Assembly (NCBI GenBank): GCA_002323325.1
Contig: DCQA01000054.1
Coordinates: forward strand, 1-19,952
Origin: Coxiellaceae bacterium UBA1530
GTDB taxonomy: Bacteria; Pseudomonadota; Gammaproteobacteria; Coxiellales; Coxiellaceae
Length of the DNA: 19,952 nucleotides
Direction of reading: 5' to 3'
Shown: positions 1-6,723 of the stretch, piece by piece
How the letters are laid out: each line of letters opens with the position of its first letter
Numbering within the stretch: position 1 is the first letter of the stretch
Position numbers and translations under genes: made by a program
The notes under the pieces: generated by a model
What the model was told of the DNA's origin: nothing
Database searches by the model: none
Seen by the model: only the letters and a program-made list of their open reading frames with translations

Positions 1-112
1 AATTGCATATTTGATCGCTTCACTACTCTCTGAATAATTATTATCCTTATATCAGTGAGCTATCCGCTGAAAGTGTCATAAAGTAGCTGGATCATTGTTT
101 GACAAATAAGGC

Positions 113-142
113 TTGAGATCACATTACGCTGGCAGATATACT
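113..142 (+). promoter_or_regulatory. possible promoter of the MFS exporter gene
   Basis: TTGAGA (113-118) and TATACT (137-142) are separated by 18 nt and lie about 30 nt before the MFS start codon. The -10 is good and the -35 is acceptable. Another TTGACA at 99-104 has no well-placed -10. Nothing else is recognisable in bases 1-173. Confidence 0.3.
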
Positions 143-173
143 GTCAAGTCACTGGTCCGATTGTCGTCATGAT

Positions 174-1364
174 ATGAATAAAAAAAACACCCTGACAGGT
201 TTTATTGGTTTCTTAGTGCTCTATGAGACGGCGTGTTGGATGTCTATGGATGCATTCACGCCGGCACTTCCTAGTATCAAAAGCAGTTTTGAGGTCAGTT
301 TTAGAGTTGTTCAGCTGACGATCACTCTCTGGATGGCAGGGGGTTTATTACCTCAAATATTGATTGGACCGCTAGCGGATCGTTTTGGACGAAAACCCAT
401 ATTGTTGATTGGTGCTGCTTTATTTGTTGTTACTTCTTTAGCCTGCGCCTATGCTCAATCCTTTCATCAGCTGTTATTGGCACGTTTTTTTCAGGGTATG
501 GTTATTCCATCAATGATTATTGCAGGCTACGCTGCAGTGCATGAATTATGTGACCAGATGCAGGCTATTCAAGTGGTCGCACGCATGCAAAGCGTAACGC
601 TACTCGCACCTTCCATTGGCCCGTTATTAGGTGGGCTTCTCTTAACTTATACACTGTGGCCAGCGATTTTTTGGTGTTTGGCATTATGGGGTGTTGTCAG
701 TTTTATAGGCCTTGCTTATGTGATGCCCGAGTCACTACCTCATGATCAACGTGTTTCAGCGCTAAATCTAGTGAGCTCTTTTAAACAGTACGGACAATGC
801 ATAAGCAATCATGTATTCATGCTATACAGCTGTGCAATGTGTGGTTTATTAGCCATTATTGTGATTTGGGTCTCCGCCTCTCCCTTACTGATCATTGATC
901 ATTTTCATTGTTCAGCCTTGACCTTTGGTCTATCACAGGTCTTTGTCTTTGGCGCTTTCATTATAGGTACCAAATTAATTTCACGATTGTCTAAACAGCA
1001 TACGCAGTATCAATCCGTTATCACTTACGGTAGTTTAATTACCATATTAGGTGGGTTATCTTTTTTACTGTCTAGTCTTGCTCTGTATGATCAATTGCTT
1101 CCGATGATTCTTTGTATGATGATGGTCATGGTAGGGTTGGGAAGTTGTTTCTCCGTGTTTATGAGGCTGGCCATCGATAGTTCTGATGTATCAATGGGTA
1201 TAAAAATGGGGATGATATCCTTATTGCAAACGATAATAGCCACGTGCAGCTCTGTGGTAGTCGTGATCTTTTTTCATAATACCGTTCTTTCATTGGCGCT
1301 CTTAATCATGATAAGCGCTTTTATTCCCATGCTGACCATTCCATTTTTAAGTCGGCAAGCTTAA
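174..1364 (+). CDS. MFS multidrug efflux transporter, Bcr/CflA (DHA1) type
   Basis: This 396-residue inner-membrane protein is a proton-driven exporter of the 12-TM drug:H+ antiporter type. Visible signatures are an acidic residue in TM1 followed by FTPALPSI (residues 26-35), the loop 2-3 motif A GPLADRFGRKP (65-75), and the antiporter motif C APSIGPLLGG in TM5 (145-154). Hydrophobic segments continue to the C-terminus and the length matches the family. The start has only a weak Shine-Dalgarno, but the N-terminus aligns with the usual position of TM1. It is monocistronic and converges on the DUF1295 gene. The substrate cannot be read from sequence; Bcr/CflA members export bicyclomycin, chloramphenicol, sulfonamides or dipeptides. 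Confidence 0.88.
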   Translation: MNKKNTLTGFIGFLVLYETACWMSMDAFTPALPSIKSSFEVSFRVVQLTITLWMAGGLLPQILIGPLADRFGRKPILLIGAALFVVTSLACAYAQSFHQLLLARFFQGMVIPSMIIAGYAAVHELCDQMQAIQVVARMQSVTLLAPSIGPLLGGLLLTYTLWPAIFWCLALWGVVSFIGLAYVMPESLPHDQRVSALNLVSSFKQYGQCISNHVFMLYSCAMCGLLAIIVIWVSASPLLIIDHFHCSALTFGLSQVFVFGAFIIGTKLISRLSKQHTQYQSVITYGSLITILGGLSFLLSSLALYDQLLPMILCMMMVMVGLGSCFSVFMRLAIDSSDVSMGIKMGMISLLQTIIATCSSVVVVIFFHNTVLSLALLIMISAFIPMLTIPFLSRQA

Positions 1365-1464
1365 GATTAAGGCATCGACAATCAGTTACCACCGATTTTG
1401 ATGATTGAGTGCACGCAGTTAGTCATGAAACGTTTATGCCAGTCGGAACCAATGATGACACAGG

Positions 1465-2223
1465 CTACTGTTTGCGACCCCATGGATAAAAATAGGGTGT
1501 CGTCCTGATGTACTCTCGATAGGCATCTCCACGGGATTGTATGGATTTCTTCTCAGTGATCGGAATGGTAATACCAAGCATTATCCAGTGGATAACAAGG
1601 GGTGATATCAGTGCGATAAGACTCCACAGGTTGGTCATTGTCAACGCTAAAAGAAAAAAACCAATCCAAATCTTAGCTTCAAAGAAACAATTAGGATGAC
1701 GGCTCCATGCCCACAGGCCACGTTGGCACACTTTTCCTGAATGAGATTGTTTGAATTGATGTAATTGATGATCAGCCACCCATTCGCCAACGATCATTAA
1801 AAAGGTCAAAACGAGCACGCAAACACGTAAGATTGTGAAATGTTCCACTTGTGGTATCCAATAAAAGGGCAGGGCAATGCTCAGTGCGAGTAGGCCTTGT
1901 AGCTGATAGTGCCAGAAAAAACCGCGGGATTTTTTATCATTCCATGACTGACTGATAGCATCGTAGCGCGTGTCTTGGATGTCTTTTAATATTCGGGTTA
2001 TGAAAAGGTACAGAAATAAGCGAATTGACCAGAAGAAGAGTAATGCCAGTGCGCACAGGCTATAGGCGGTCAGTGGGCTATTGAGTGCCAAGTAAAAGCC
2101 AGCTCCACCGATCATGAGGGACCAGGCAATATCGACCACATAGGGTTTTTGAAGCCTCAAATAACACACCCAAACCAGTGTCATCAACACGAACATGCCT
2201 AGTAAGCTATAGATTATCATCAT
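1465..2223 (-). CDS. DUF1295 / steroid 5-alpha-reductase-like membrane protein
   Basis: A 252-residue polytopic membrane protein of the DUF1295 family, related in fold to steroid reductases and isoprenylcysteine methyltransferases. The family signature is in the C-terminal half: GLWAWSRHPNCFFE (169-182) and the terminal YREYIRTTPYFYP (235-247). The N-terminal part holds about five hydrophobic helices. AGGA lies about 9 nt before the first of two tandem ATGs. The substrate is unknown; members are often annotated as putative 3-oxo-5-alpha-steroid 4-dehydrogenases. The gene very probably once followed queC directly: a truncated copy of its 5' end still lies 14 nt after queC at 3408-3476, while its own upstream region carries decayed queC sequence. 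Confidence 0.85.
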   Translation of the reverse strand: MMIIYSLLGMFVLMTLVWVCYLRLQKPYVVDIAWSLMIGGAGFYLALNSPLTAYSLCALALLFFWSIRLFLYLFITRILKDIQDTRYDAISQSWNDKKSRGFFWHYQLQGLLALSIALPFYWIPQVEHFTILRVCVLVLTFLMIVGEWVADHQLHQFKQSHSGKVCQRGLWAWSRHPNCFFEAKIWIGFFLLALTMTNLWSLIALISPLVIHWIMLGITIPITEKKSIQSRGDAYREYIRTTPYFYPWGRKQ

Positions 2224-2234
2224 GGAGGGTTTCC

Positions 2235-2376
2235 TAATATTGACTATGAGTTAGTATACCGAGTTGAGTCGTTGATGCCAGCAGAAACGGATTCTCATTA
2301 ATGTAAAGTAGCATTCCGCTGGTTGCACTAGGCGGTCACTAGATCATTTGCTAAGACATAACTTGAATGTTCATTG
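2235..2376 (-). pseudogene. decayed 3' end of queC upstream of the DUF1295 gene
   Basis: Bases 2176-2280 align without gaps to 3432-3536 (about 86 of 105 identical by hand count). The match continues patchily into the queC coding sequence as far as about 3630: for example, 2341-2376 (GATCATTTGCTAAGACATAA) resembles 3597-3630. The segment corresponds to the last 40 or so codons of QueC, but the frame is destroyed and the Cys codons are not conserved. It is a non-coding remnant left by duplication of the queC/DUF1295 junction. Confidence 0.65.
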
Positions 2377-2738
2377 TCAAGACGGCACCAAAAATAACAA
2401 ATGACCCTCTAGTTCGTGATATTCAAGGTTATCAAGATTCGTGCTCATTTGATGAGTACTCTTGATGATACCCAGTTGAACGATTGTTCCTGAGGATATT
2501 GAAATGCAGGGAAGAATCAATATAGATACTAAGTGAGCGTCACTGTAAATATACGATGGTAAATCTAAACTTATACAATTTATTCCTATAAACCTAAATC
2601 CTTAGTAGAAGTGCGACATAATTCCAACTGAAGAACGTATTATTGATTTTTTTGAATGATTAGGTGAGCGTACTGGATCAATTGAATGGATTAGTCGTTT
2701 TGAGGTTTTTGTTCTAACGTATTGAAAAATATATTATT
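2377..2738. other. non-coding stretch inside the junction-duplicated insert
   Basis: No convincing ORF is present on either strand. Two isolated single arms of the palindromic repeat family occur, GTGAGCGTCA at 2533-2542 and GTGAGCGTAC at 2664-2673, neither with a matching second arm at the usual distance. They look like eroded copies of the repeat. The rest is AT-rich and unassigned. Confidence 0.5.
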
Positions 2739-2767
2739 ATGAAAAAATCACTGTTTTTAACTATAAT
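2739..2767 (+). promoter_or_regulatory. possible promoter of the first Cys-containing peptide gene
   Basis: A perfect TATAAT at 2762-2767 lies 34 nt before the ATG at 2801. The best -35 with 17-nt spacing is ATGAAA (2739-2744), which is weak. A TTGAAA at 2722 is too far away. Confidence 0.4.
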
Positions 2768-2800
2768 TAGCGATGATTAAACATTGAGTCGGAGGTTTAT

Positions 2801-2920
2801 ATGAAACTAAACGAAATCCAACAGATCGTTGGCAGCCCGCTGACCCACCATGGTATGCCCAATTACATTCAGAAAAATTTAGGTTGCAGTGGGATAGGTG
2901 GAGATTCCGTACAATGTTAA
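2801..2920 (+). CDS. short Cys-containing peptide 1, RiPP-precursor-like
   Basis: This 39-residue ORF starts with ATG preceded by a strong GGAGG, 5-nt spacing, and has a TATAAT about 34 nt upstream. The N-terminal part MKLNEIQQIVGSP shares the pattern I-x-x-(I/L)-(V/L)-G-(E/S) with the peptides at 5091-5216 and 5535-5642. The C-terminal part is Gly/Ser-rich with two Cys (LGCSGIGGDSVQC), the last residue being Cys. This leader/core layout, with Cys only in the C-terminal half, resembles ribosomally made, modified peptides. No modification enzyme, protease or exporter sits beside it. It lies inside the insert bracketed by queC/DUF1295 remnants, with a palindrome 138 nt downstream. Function unknown; chance translation cannot be excluded, but the SD and the similarity to two neighbours argue for a gene. 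Confidence 0.6.
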   Translation: MKLNEIQQIVGSPLTHHGMPNYIQKNLGCSGIGGDSVQC

Positions 2921-3407
2921 TAACGGTGCAATGTTCGGTCACGGAGACGGTACTTTTCGAATCTTTTGACGTTGATTAAATTCACTTTCAATCCTTGATT
3001 TGATCTGCCAAGATAACTTCGAAGTTTAGGTCTAAAAAGTCTATTAACTAGGTTAAACGTAAGCGTCCAAAAAAAGGATTAAGGACGCTTACGATACTAA
3101 TGACATTTTTACAAAAAATTTTTTCCTAACAATCCGTCTTAAAATTATGAGCTTAATGTCATTATGGATGATTTTTTATGACTTATTGCCAGAATGATTT
3201 TTAAAGATTATTTCAGATAGATATCTATGATTTTTAGTGTAGCTTTCGTGATTGTTTAACCATTCAAAAGTACGAATTGAGTATCATTTTAGTTGTAGAT
3301 ACTGCTGGAGTGTTATTTTATGAGTCCACGAAAATAGGGCATTATTTCCTTGGAGTATTGATCTCTTTAATGTCACTTTAAACGATCAATAACAAATGTG
3401 CTTATGA
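2921..3407. other. non-coding stretch after peptide 1
   Basis: Apart from the palindrome at 3058-3093 I see no gene. Short frames are scattered, including a 9-codon minus-strand frame after an AAGGA near 3340, but none has coding character. The sequence is strongly AT-rich compared with the flanking metabolic genes. Confidence 0.5.
3058..3093. repeat. palindromic repeat with GTAAGCGTCC arms
   Basis: A perfect 11-bp inverted repeat, CGTAAGCGTCC and GGACGCTTACG, separated by 14 nt of AT-rich loop. It is one of at least five elements of 32-36 nt with related arms in the window (4430, 4804, 19536, 19765). The arms are conserved and the loops are not. No T-run follows, so it is not a standard intrinsic terminator. 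Confidence 0.75.
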
Positions 3408-3476
3408 CTAAGCTGACTGGAAACATTGACACAGTGCCATCAACACGAACATACCTAGTAAGCTATAGTTTATCAT
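3408..3476 (-). pseudogene. truncated 5' copy of the DUF1295 gene directly after queC
   Basis: A 22-residue frame begins MINYSLLGMFVLM, closely matching the N-terminus of the intact DUF1295 protein (MMIIYSLLGMFVLM). After about 14 residues it diverges (ALCQCFQSA) and stops. It starts 14 nt after the queC stop, which is the spacing expected if queC and DUF1295 once formed an operon. The original first ATG is mutated (CTG). It is a remnant, not a functional enzyme. Confidence 0.72.
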
Positions 3477-3490
3477 CAGGCAGGGTTTCC

Positions 3491-4174
3491 TTAGGCTGAT
3501 TGTGAGTGAGTGTATCGTGTTGGATCGCTAATGCCAGCGGCGCGGAATCCTTGTTGGCGCAAATAACAGCTATCACAAACACCACAAGCTTCGCCTAAAT
3601 CATTCGCTTGATAACATGAGACTGTCATTGCATAGTCTACGCCTAGGTCTGTACCTGTTTGTATGGTTTGTGCTTTGCTAAGTTCAATGAGAGGGGTATG
3701 AATATTGATGGAGCGACCCTCAACGCCGTTTTTCGTAGCAAGGTTTGCCATGGTTTGGAATGCTTGAATGTATTCGGGGCGACAGTCTGGGTAGCCTGAA
3801 TAATCGATGGAGCTCACTCCGATAAAAATGGCTTCAGCATCAAGAATTTCGGCCCAGCCTAATGCAATGGACAAAAAAGTGGTGTTTCTAGCAGGGACAT
3901 AGGTGACAGGGATATCATCAGAGGGTTGATAATCGGGGATATCGATACTGGAATCCGTTAAAGCCGACCCTCCTAGATGACCGATGGAGAGTTGTACGGT
4001 CTCATGTTGAATGCCTAAATGCTGCGTGATACGGTGTGCGGCTTGCAGTTCAGCCCGGTGACGTTGCCCATAGTCAAAGCTCAACGCATAGGGTATGAAG
4101 CCCTGATCGCGAGCAATGGCTAAACAAGTGGTTGAATCTAAACCACCAGAGAATAAAACGACGGCTTTTTTCAT
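3491..4174 (-). CDS. queC: 7-cyano-7-deazaguanine (preQ0) synthase QueC
   Basis: QueC converts 7-carboxy-7-deazaguanine to preQ0 with ATP and ammonia, a cytosolic step of queuosine biosynthesis for tRNA. The 227-residue protein begins MKKAVVLFSGGLDS with the PP-loop SGGLDS at 9-14. It contains VPARNTTFLSIALGWAE, typical of the family, and four C-terminal zinc-binding Cys: C187, C197, C200 and C203. The frame is open another 25 codons upstream, but the family N-terminus begins at the MKKAVV methionine, so I use 4174. No other queuosine gene is nearby. I looked for a preQ1 riboswitch in the leader and saw no match. The last codons are duplicated in decayed form upstream of DUF1295. Confidence 0.95.
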   Translation of the reverse strand: MKKAVVLFSGGLDSTTCLAIARDQGFIPYALSFDYGQRHRAELQAAHRITQHLGIQHETVQLSIGHLGGSALTDSSIDIPDYQPSDDIPVTYVPARNTTFLSIALGWAEILDAEAIFIGVSSIDYSGYPDCRPEYIQAFQTMANLATKNGVEGRSINIHTPLIELSKAQTIQTGTDLGVDYAMTVSCYQANDLGEACGVCDSCYLRQQGFRAAGISDPTRYTHSQSA

Positions 4175-4429
4175 GGAGTGTCCGTTTGTGCATAGATAGA
4201 AATTTAGCACACAGGTTAGCATGGTTTTTGTATTCGTCCTATAGGGCAATCATCAGTGTGAGTTTAAATAATATCACAGCGTAAATTTTACTCATCACTC
4301 ATTCTGATAGTCCTACTACAAGTTTTATCGCGAAATATACGGTTACGTTTTTGCTTTATTATTCTCGTATTTTTACCTGATTATCAGAGATGGTGGTGCT
4401 TACTGGTGTTAGACACTGATTTTTTCTAT
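4175..4429. other. upstream region of queC, no gene seen
   Basis: This AT-rich stretch holds the queC leader. A minus-strand 18-codon hydrophobic frame (4243-4299, beginning MSKIYAVILF) runs toward queC but has no good ribosome site, so I do not call it. No clear promoter elements were identified. Confidence 0.4.
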
Positions 4430-4463
4430 GTAAGCGTCCTTATTATTTGTCTTGTACGCTGAC
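4430..4463. repeat. imperfect palindromic repeat, same family
   Basis: The left arm GTAAGCGTCC (4430-4439) faces GTACGCTGAC (4454-4463), an inverted match with two mismatches. Total length is 34 nt, as in the perfect copies. It is probably an eroded copy. Confidence 0.55.
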
Positions 4464-4803
4464 GATTCACTTACCATAAATCGATCAAAAATAGCGAAAT
4501 TAAATTTAATGAAACATCGTCAATTATTGATGCGAAACAGCCCGATCAAGCAAAGTGGAATTATGTATAGTCAATAACAGAATAGAGTGTACAGTCAAAA
4601 TAAAACATAATGTGATAGATGTGATGCTTTCTGATATAACGCAATTAATAAATTTACGATCGTTCTTCGTCTTGGTTTCAATCTAAAAATTCTCAATCCA
4701 GCAGTAGTATAAGTAAGCACTAAGTCTGATATAAAGATCCTGCCGGAGTTGTTTCGCAGAGGACGAAAAAAAACATACCGTTATTTTAATTCATAATTCC
4801 CTG
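4464..4803. other. non-coding stretch between two palindromes
   Basis: No supported gene. The longest plus-strand frame (4509 on, 22 codons, MKHRQLLMRN) lacks a ribosome site. This interval has the same flanks as the peptide-bearing intervals and may be a decayed unit. Confidence 0.4.
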
Positions 4804-4835
4804 GTAAGCGTCATCATTTAAACTATGACGCTTAC
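4804..4835. repeat. palindromic repeat with GTAAGCGTCAT arms
   Basis: A perfect 11-bp inverted repeat, GTAAGCGTCAT and ATGACGCTTAC, with a 10-nt loop. It lies 255 nt upstream of the second peptide gene. There is no following T-run. Confidence 0.75.
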
Positions 4836-4988
4836 GTGTAAACTCACCTTGATCGGATCCAAAGGATGTTGACCGTTAAAGTAGCTGGATATTACATGCA
4901 TGAGTAATTAAAAAAAACGATAAATCAATAGATTATGATCTGAATCCCCCTTAGGAGATTAGGATCGTGAATTCTTTGAAATATGGTC

Positions 4989-4994
4989 TATAAT
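4989..4994 (+). promoter_or_regulatory. possible -10 element for peptide 2
   Basis: A perfect TATAAT lies about 97 nt before the ATG at 5091, leaving a long leader. No good -35 is found at 17 nt; TTGAAA at 4976-4981 is too close. Confidence 0.3.
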
Positions 4995-5090
4995 TATAGA
5001 GTAAAACACGTAATGCAAAAAGAGAGTTGAGGAGAAAGAGTTCTTATTTGCTTGTGGATTTTGTTTAACACAACATTGGAGAGATATGCG

Positions 5091-5216
5091 ATGACTTCGA
5101 AATTAATAATTGAAATACTTGGCGAACCGAAGGCTTTGCCACTAAACGTGATCCGAGCCGACAGCGCTGATGATAGCTGTGCCACTGGATGTCCATGGAA
5201 TTATTATTGTTGGTAG
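5091..5216 (+). CDS. short Cys-rich peptide 2, RiPP-precursor-like
   Basis: This 41-residue ORF has a purine-rich GGAGAG about 8 nt before ATG. The N-terminal segment MTSKLIIEILGEP shares the I-I-x-(I/L)-L-G-E pattern with peptide 3 and, more loosely, peptide 1. A middle ADSADDS stretch leads to the C-terminal CATGCPWNYYCW, with three Cys and four aromatics in twelve residues. Such Cys/aromatic-dense tails after a charged leader are typical of modified or disulfide-bonded secreted peptides. The antisense strand is also open for 63 codons, but it lacks a ribosome site and family resemblance, so I regard it as a shadow. No processing or export genes are adjacent. Product and target unknown. Confidence 0.62.
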   Translation: MTSKLIIEILGEPKALPLNVIRADSADDSCATGCPWNYYCW

Positions 5217-5254
5217 GCAGGTGTGTCCGATCTAGAGCATTTGTGTACGCATGG

Positions 5255-5383
5255 TTAATGCTGAAGTAATTGAGACGGAAGTGTAGGATAGACGCGTGCT
5301 CTTCCTAGTGACCATACTCCATCAATATTCAATTTTTCATATACATATCCTACTTCTTCTTCAAACTCAAATGATAGTGAGCG
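5255..5383 (-). pseudogene. orphan gene fragment without start codon
   Basis: An open minus-strand frame of 42 codons, ending at 5255, reads like real protein (EFEEEVGYVYEKLNIDGVW, then RARVYPTLPSQLLQH). It has no start codon and begins at a stop inside the palindrome-like repeat at 5377-5410, as if truncated there. I do not recognise the family. Confidence 0.35.
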
Positions 5384-5410
5384 TCATAATTTAAATTATA
5401 AGAGAGCGTA
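5377..5410. repeat. degenerate copy of the palindromic repeat
   Basis: The left arm GTGAGCGTCA is intact. The expected right arm is replaced by AGAGAGCGTA, which is not its complement. An internal AT dyad, ATAATTT and AAATTAT, is present instead. It separates peptide 2 from the minus-strand peptide 3 unit. Confidence 0.45.
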
Positions 5411-5412
5411 GG

Positions 5413-5544
5413 TTATTGATATTTCCTTGTCACATTAATAATAGCCAATGTTCTCTGGCAATAACGCCGCATGATCTTCGGCTTTCTCGCAATGTGGTAC
5501 TGCTTCATGGTCTCAACGTAATACTGATAGAGACTTAGGGGCAT
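5413..5544 (-). CDS. 43-residue highly basic ORF overlapping peptide 3
   Basis: The frame begins MPLSLYQYYVETMKQYH and continues with RKPKIMRRYCQR; by count it has nine Lys/Arg against one acidic residue. Its ATG lies inside the last codons of peptide 3 (10-nt overlap), which would allow translational coupling. It ends beside the degenerate repeat at 5377-5410. It could be a partner of peptide 3, such as immunity or binding, or the tail of a lost larger gene. No family recognised. Confidence 0.35.
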   Translation of the reverse strand: MPLSLYQYYVETMKQYHIARKPKIMRRYCQRTLAIINVTRKYQ

Positions 5545-5642
5545 CCGGAATATTCTTCGTTAGAGAAGCATTTGTTGTTCATTGGCGTGCACGCAGTAGT
5601 CACAACCTCGCCCAGTAGTTTTATAATATTGTCTTTGCTCAT
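5535..5642 (-). CDS. short Cys-rich peptide 3, RiPP-precursor-like
   Basis: This 35-residue ORF has GAGG about 8 nt before ATG. The N-terminus MSKDNIIKLLGEV closely parallels peptide 2 (SKLIIEILGEP). The C-terminal part carries three Cys in TTACTPMNNKCFSNEEYSGCP, read as TTACTPMNN, KCFSNEE and YSGCP. A TATAAT on the same strand (5698-5703) lies about 55 nt upstream. Its stop overlaps the start of a basic 43-residue ORF. It is oriented opposite to peptide 2 and separated from it by a degenerate repeat and a gene fragment. A core peptide with Cys/Thr/Ser could support thioether, disulfide or thiazole-type modification, but no enzyme is visible here, so this remains inference. Confidence 0.6.
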   Translation of the reverse strand: MSKDNIIKLLGEVVTTACTPMNNKCFSNEEYSGCP

Positions 5643-5697
5643 ATCTAGACCTCATGGTTATTTTCATGTTGTGTTTAAGCTACATCCTATTTGAATT

Positions 5698-5703
5698 ATT
5701 ATA
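5698..5703 (-). promoter_or_regulatory. possible -10 element for peptide 3
   Basis: Read on the minus strand this is TATAAT, about 55 nt before the peptide 3 ATG. The -35 position at 17 nt (AGGAAA) is poor. The element sits in the last codons of the fragment at 5699-5893. Confidence 0.3.
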
Positions 5704-5893
5704 GTTCATGGCTGAATAAATTTCCTACGAACCAACCTTTACTTAATAGCCACTGAAGTAGCTTTGAGTATCTTTTTTTTGACAACTCATAGGTAACTGG
5801 AGAAGGTACCTTGGTGATTTTTGACTTACGTATAGCTCCTTGTCCTGTATCTAAACTTGCTGTTAAAACACCACGTTCAACCCAAATACTCAC
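5699..5893 (-). pseudogene. truncated gene fragment downstream of the amidohydrolase
   Basis: The frame is open on the minus strand from the amidohydrolase stop (about 5950) to 5699, roughly 83 codons, and reads as credible protein (FGIKTEITRRVSIWVERGVL, later KLLQWLLSKGWFVGNLF). No ATG is present; the only plausible start is GTG at 5893, whose purine-rich AGAAGG lies directly against it, too close for normal initiation. I interpret it as the 3' part of a gene whose 5' end was lost. The family is unknown. It could alternatively be a short protein of 64 residues using GTG. Confidence 0.35.
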
Positions 5894-5952
5894 CCTTCTC
5901 GTGATTTCTGTTTTAATGCCGAAAAAGACAAAGCCAAGCCAATAACCAGATG

Positions 5953-6696
5953 TTATAGCTTATAAAACTCGTAAGCATTCTGATACATAATTCTATGTAC
6001 CTCACTGGGTGTGAAATTATTAGTTATAAGAACAACATCCTTTTCTGAAAATGGAACTTTTGCCCTGGTTGACGGCAGATCAGTGCCAAATAGTAAACAG
6101 GTCTCATTAATGGCGTGCAATTTTTTCAGTACCGGCAAAGGGTCGAAGTCAACTCGCCCAAACCCGGTGGCCTTGACCCGACACCCTGCTTCAGCCAATT
6201 GATACACAATAGGTAAAGACGCGCAAGATAAGCCCAAATGATCAATACTAATTGCAGGCAAGGAAAGTAGATTGTTTTCAAAATGCATCAATGATACCGA
6301 ATCGATATAAAACTCCGCATGCCATTGGCATAAATCATAAACTCGATGCGCTAGTTGCTCTATTGCTTCTATCGACAGATAACAACCACGCTTCAAATTA
6401 AATCGTACCGCTCGCACACCTACCGTATGTAATCGTTTAATCTCTTTATCAGTCACCGAATCAGGTAACTGCACAACTCCAACAAAAGAAGGCCCCAATT
6501 GCTTTAGACAAGAGGACAAGTAAGTCGTATCTTCACCTTGAAATGAGCCGCTCACAATCACACCGCCACGCACGTCGAAAGCGTGGGTATGGTCTATGTA
6601 ATCACTCACCGTAAATGGATCGGGTATAAACCCCTGATTTTCTATTAATGGGAAATTTGGCTCTATAATATGACAATGTGCGTCAATAATCATCAT
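5953..6696 (-). CDS. amidohydrolase-2 family metal-dependent hydrolase (TIM barrel)
   Basis: A 247-residue cytosolic hydrolase of the amidohydrolase superfamily, close to the 2-pyrone-4,6-dicarboxylate lactonase (LigI)/sugar lactonase branch. The N-terminal metal-binding H-x-H is in MMIIDAHCHI (H7, H9). Strand-end motifs follow: GVRAVRFNLKRG in the middle, SIDHLGLS with an active-site His, and LLFGTDLPSTR with the conserved Asp near the C-terminus. AGGAG lies just upstream of the first of two tandem ATGs at 6696. A longer frame to 6729 would add 11 unconserved residues, so I prefer 6696. The substrate is not predictable: lactone, amide or decarboxylation chemistry are all known in this branch. 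Confidence 0.82.
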   Translation of the reverse strand: MMIIDAHCHIIEPNFPLIENQGFIPDPFTVSDYIDHTHAFDVRGGVIVSGSFQGEDTTYLSSCLKQLGPSFVGVVQLPDSVTDKEIKRLHTVGVRAVRFNLKRGCYLSIEAIEQLAHRVYDLCQWHAEFYIDSVSLMHFENNLLSLPAISIDHLGLSCASLPIVYQLAEAGCRVKATGFGRVDFDPLPVLKKLHAINETCLLFGTDLPSTRAKVPFSEKDVVLITNNFTPSEVHRIMYQNAYEFYKL

Positions 6697-6723
6697 GATG
6701 CTCCTTTTCTCACTGAAAGATAA

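Noticed and set aside
2757..2942. 61-codon minus-strand open frame opposite peptide 1
   Set aside because: It has no ribosome site and the plus strand carries a strong GGAGG-ATG; the frame is a shadow.
4175..4320. preQ1 riboswitch upstream of queC
   Set aside because: I looked for the short pseudoknot consensus with its A-rich tail and found no convincing match.
3058..4835. integron attC sites or a CRISPR array
   Set aside because: The palindromes lack attC core ends (GTTRRRY/RYYYAAC), no integrase is present, and spacing is irregular with non-identical loops, unlike CRISPR.
79..4890. 14-nt exact match TAAAGTAGCTGGAT at 79-92 and 4877-4890
   Set aside because: Too short and the flanks do not align; a chance match is possible and no element is indicated.
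4994..5185. 63-codon minus-strand open frame opposite peptide 2
   Set aside because: No Shine-Dalgarno or recognised motif, while the plus-strand peptide has an SD and a relative nearby.
5202..5276. 24-codon hydrophobic frame (MELLLLVGRC) starting inside the end of peptide 2
   Set aside because: It parallels the overlap seen at peptide 3 but lacks any ribosome site and has no similarity to the basic ORF; too short to support.
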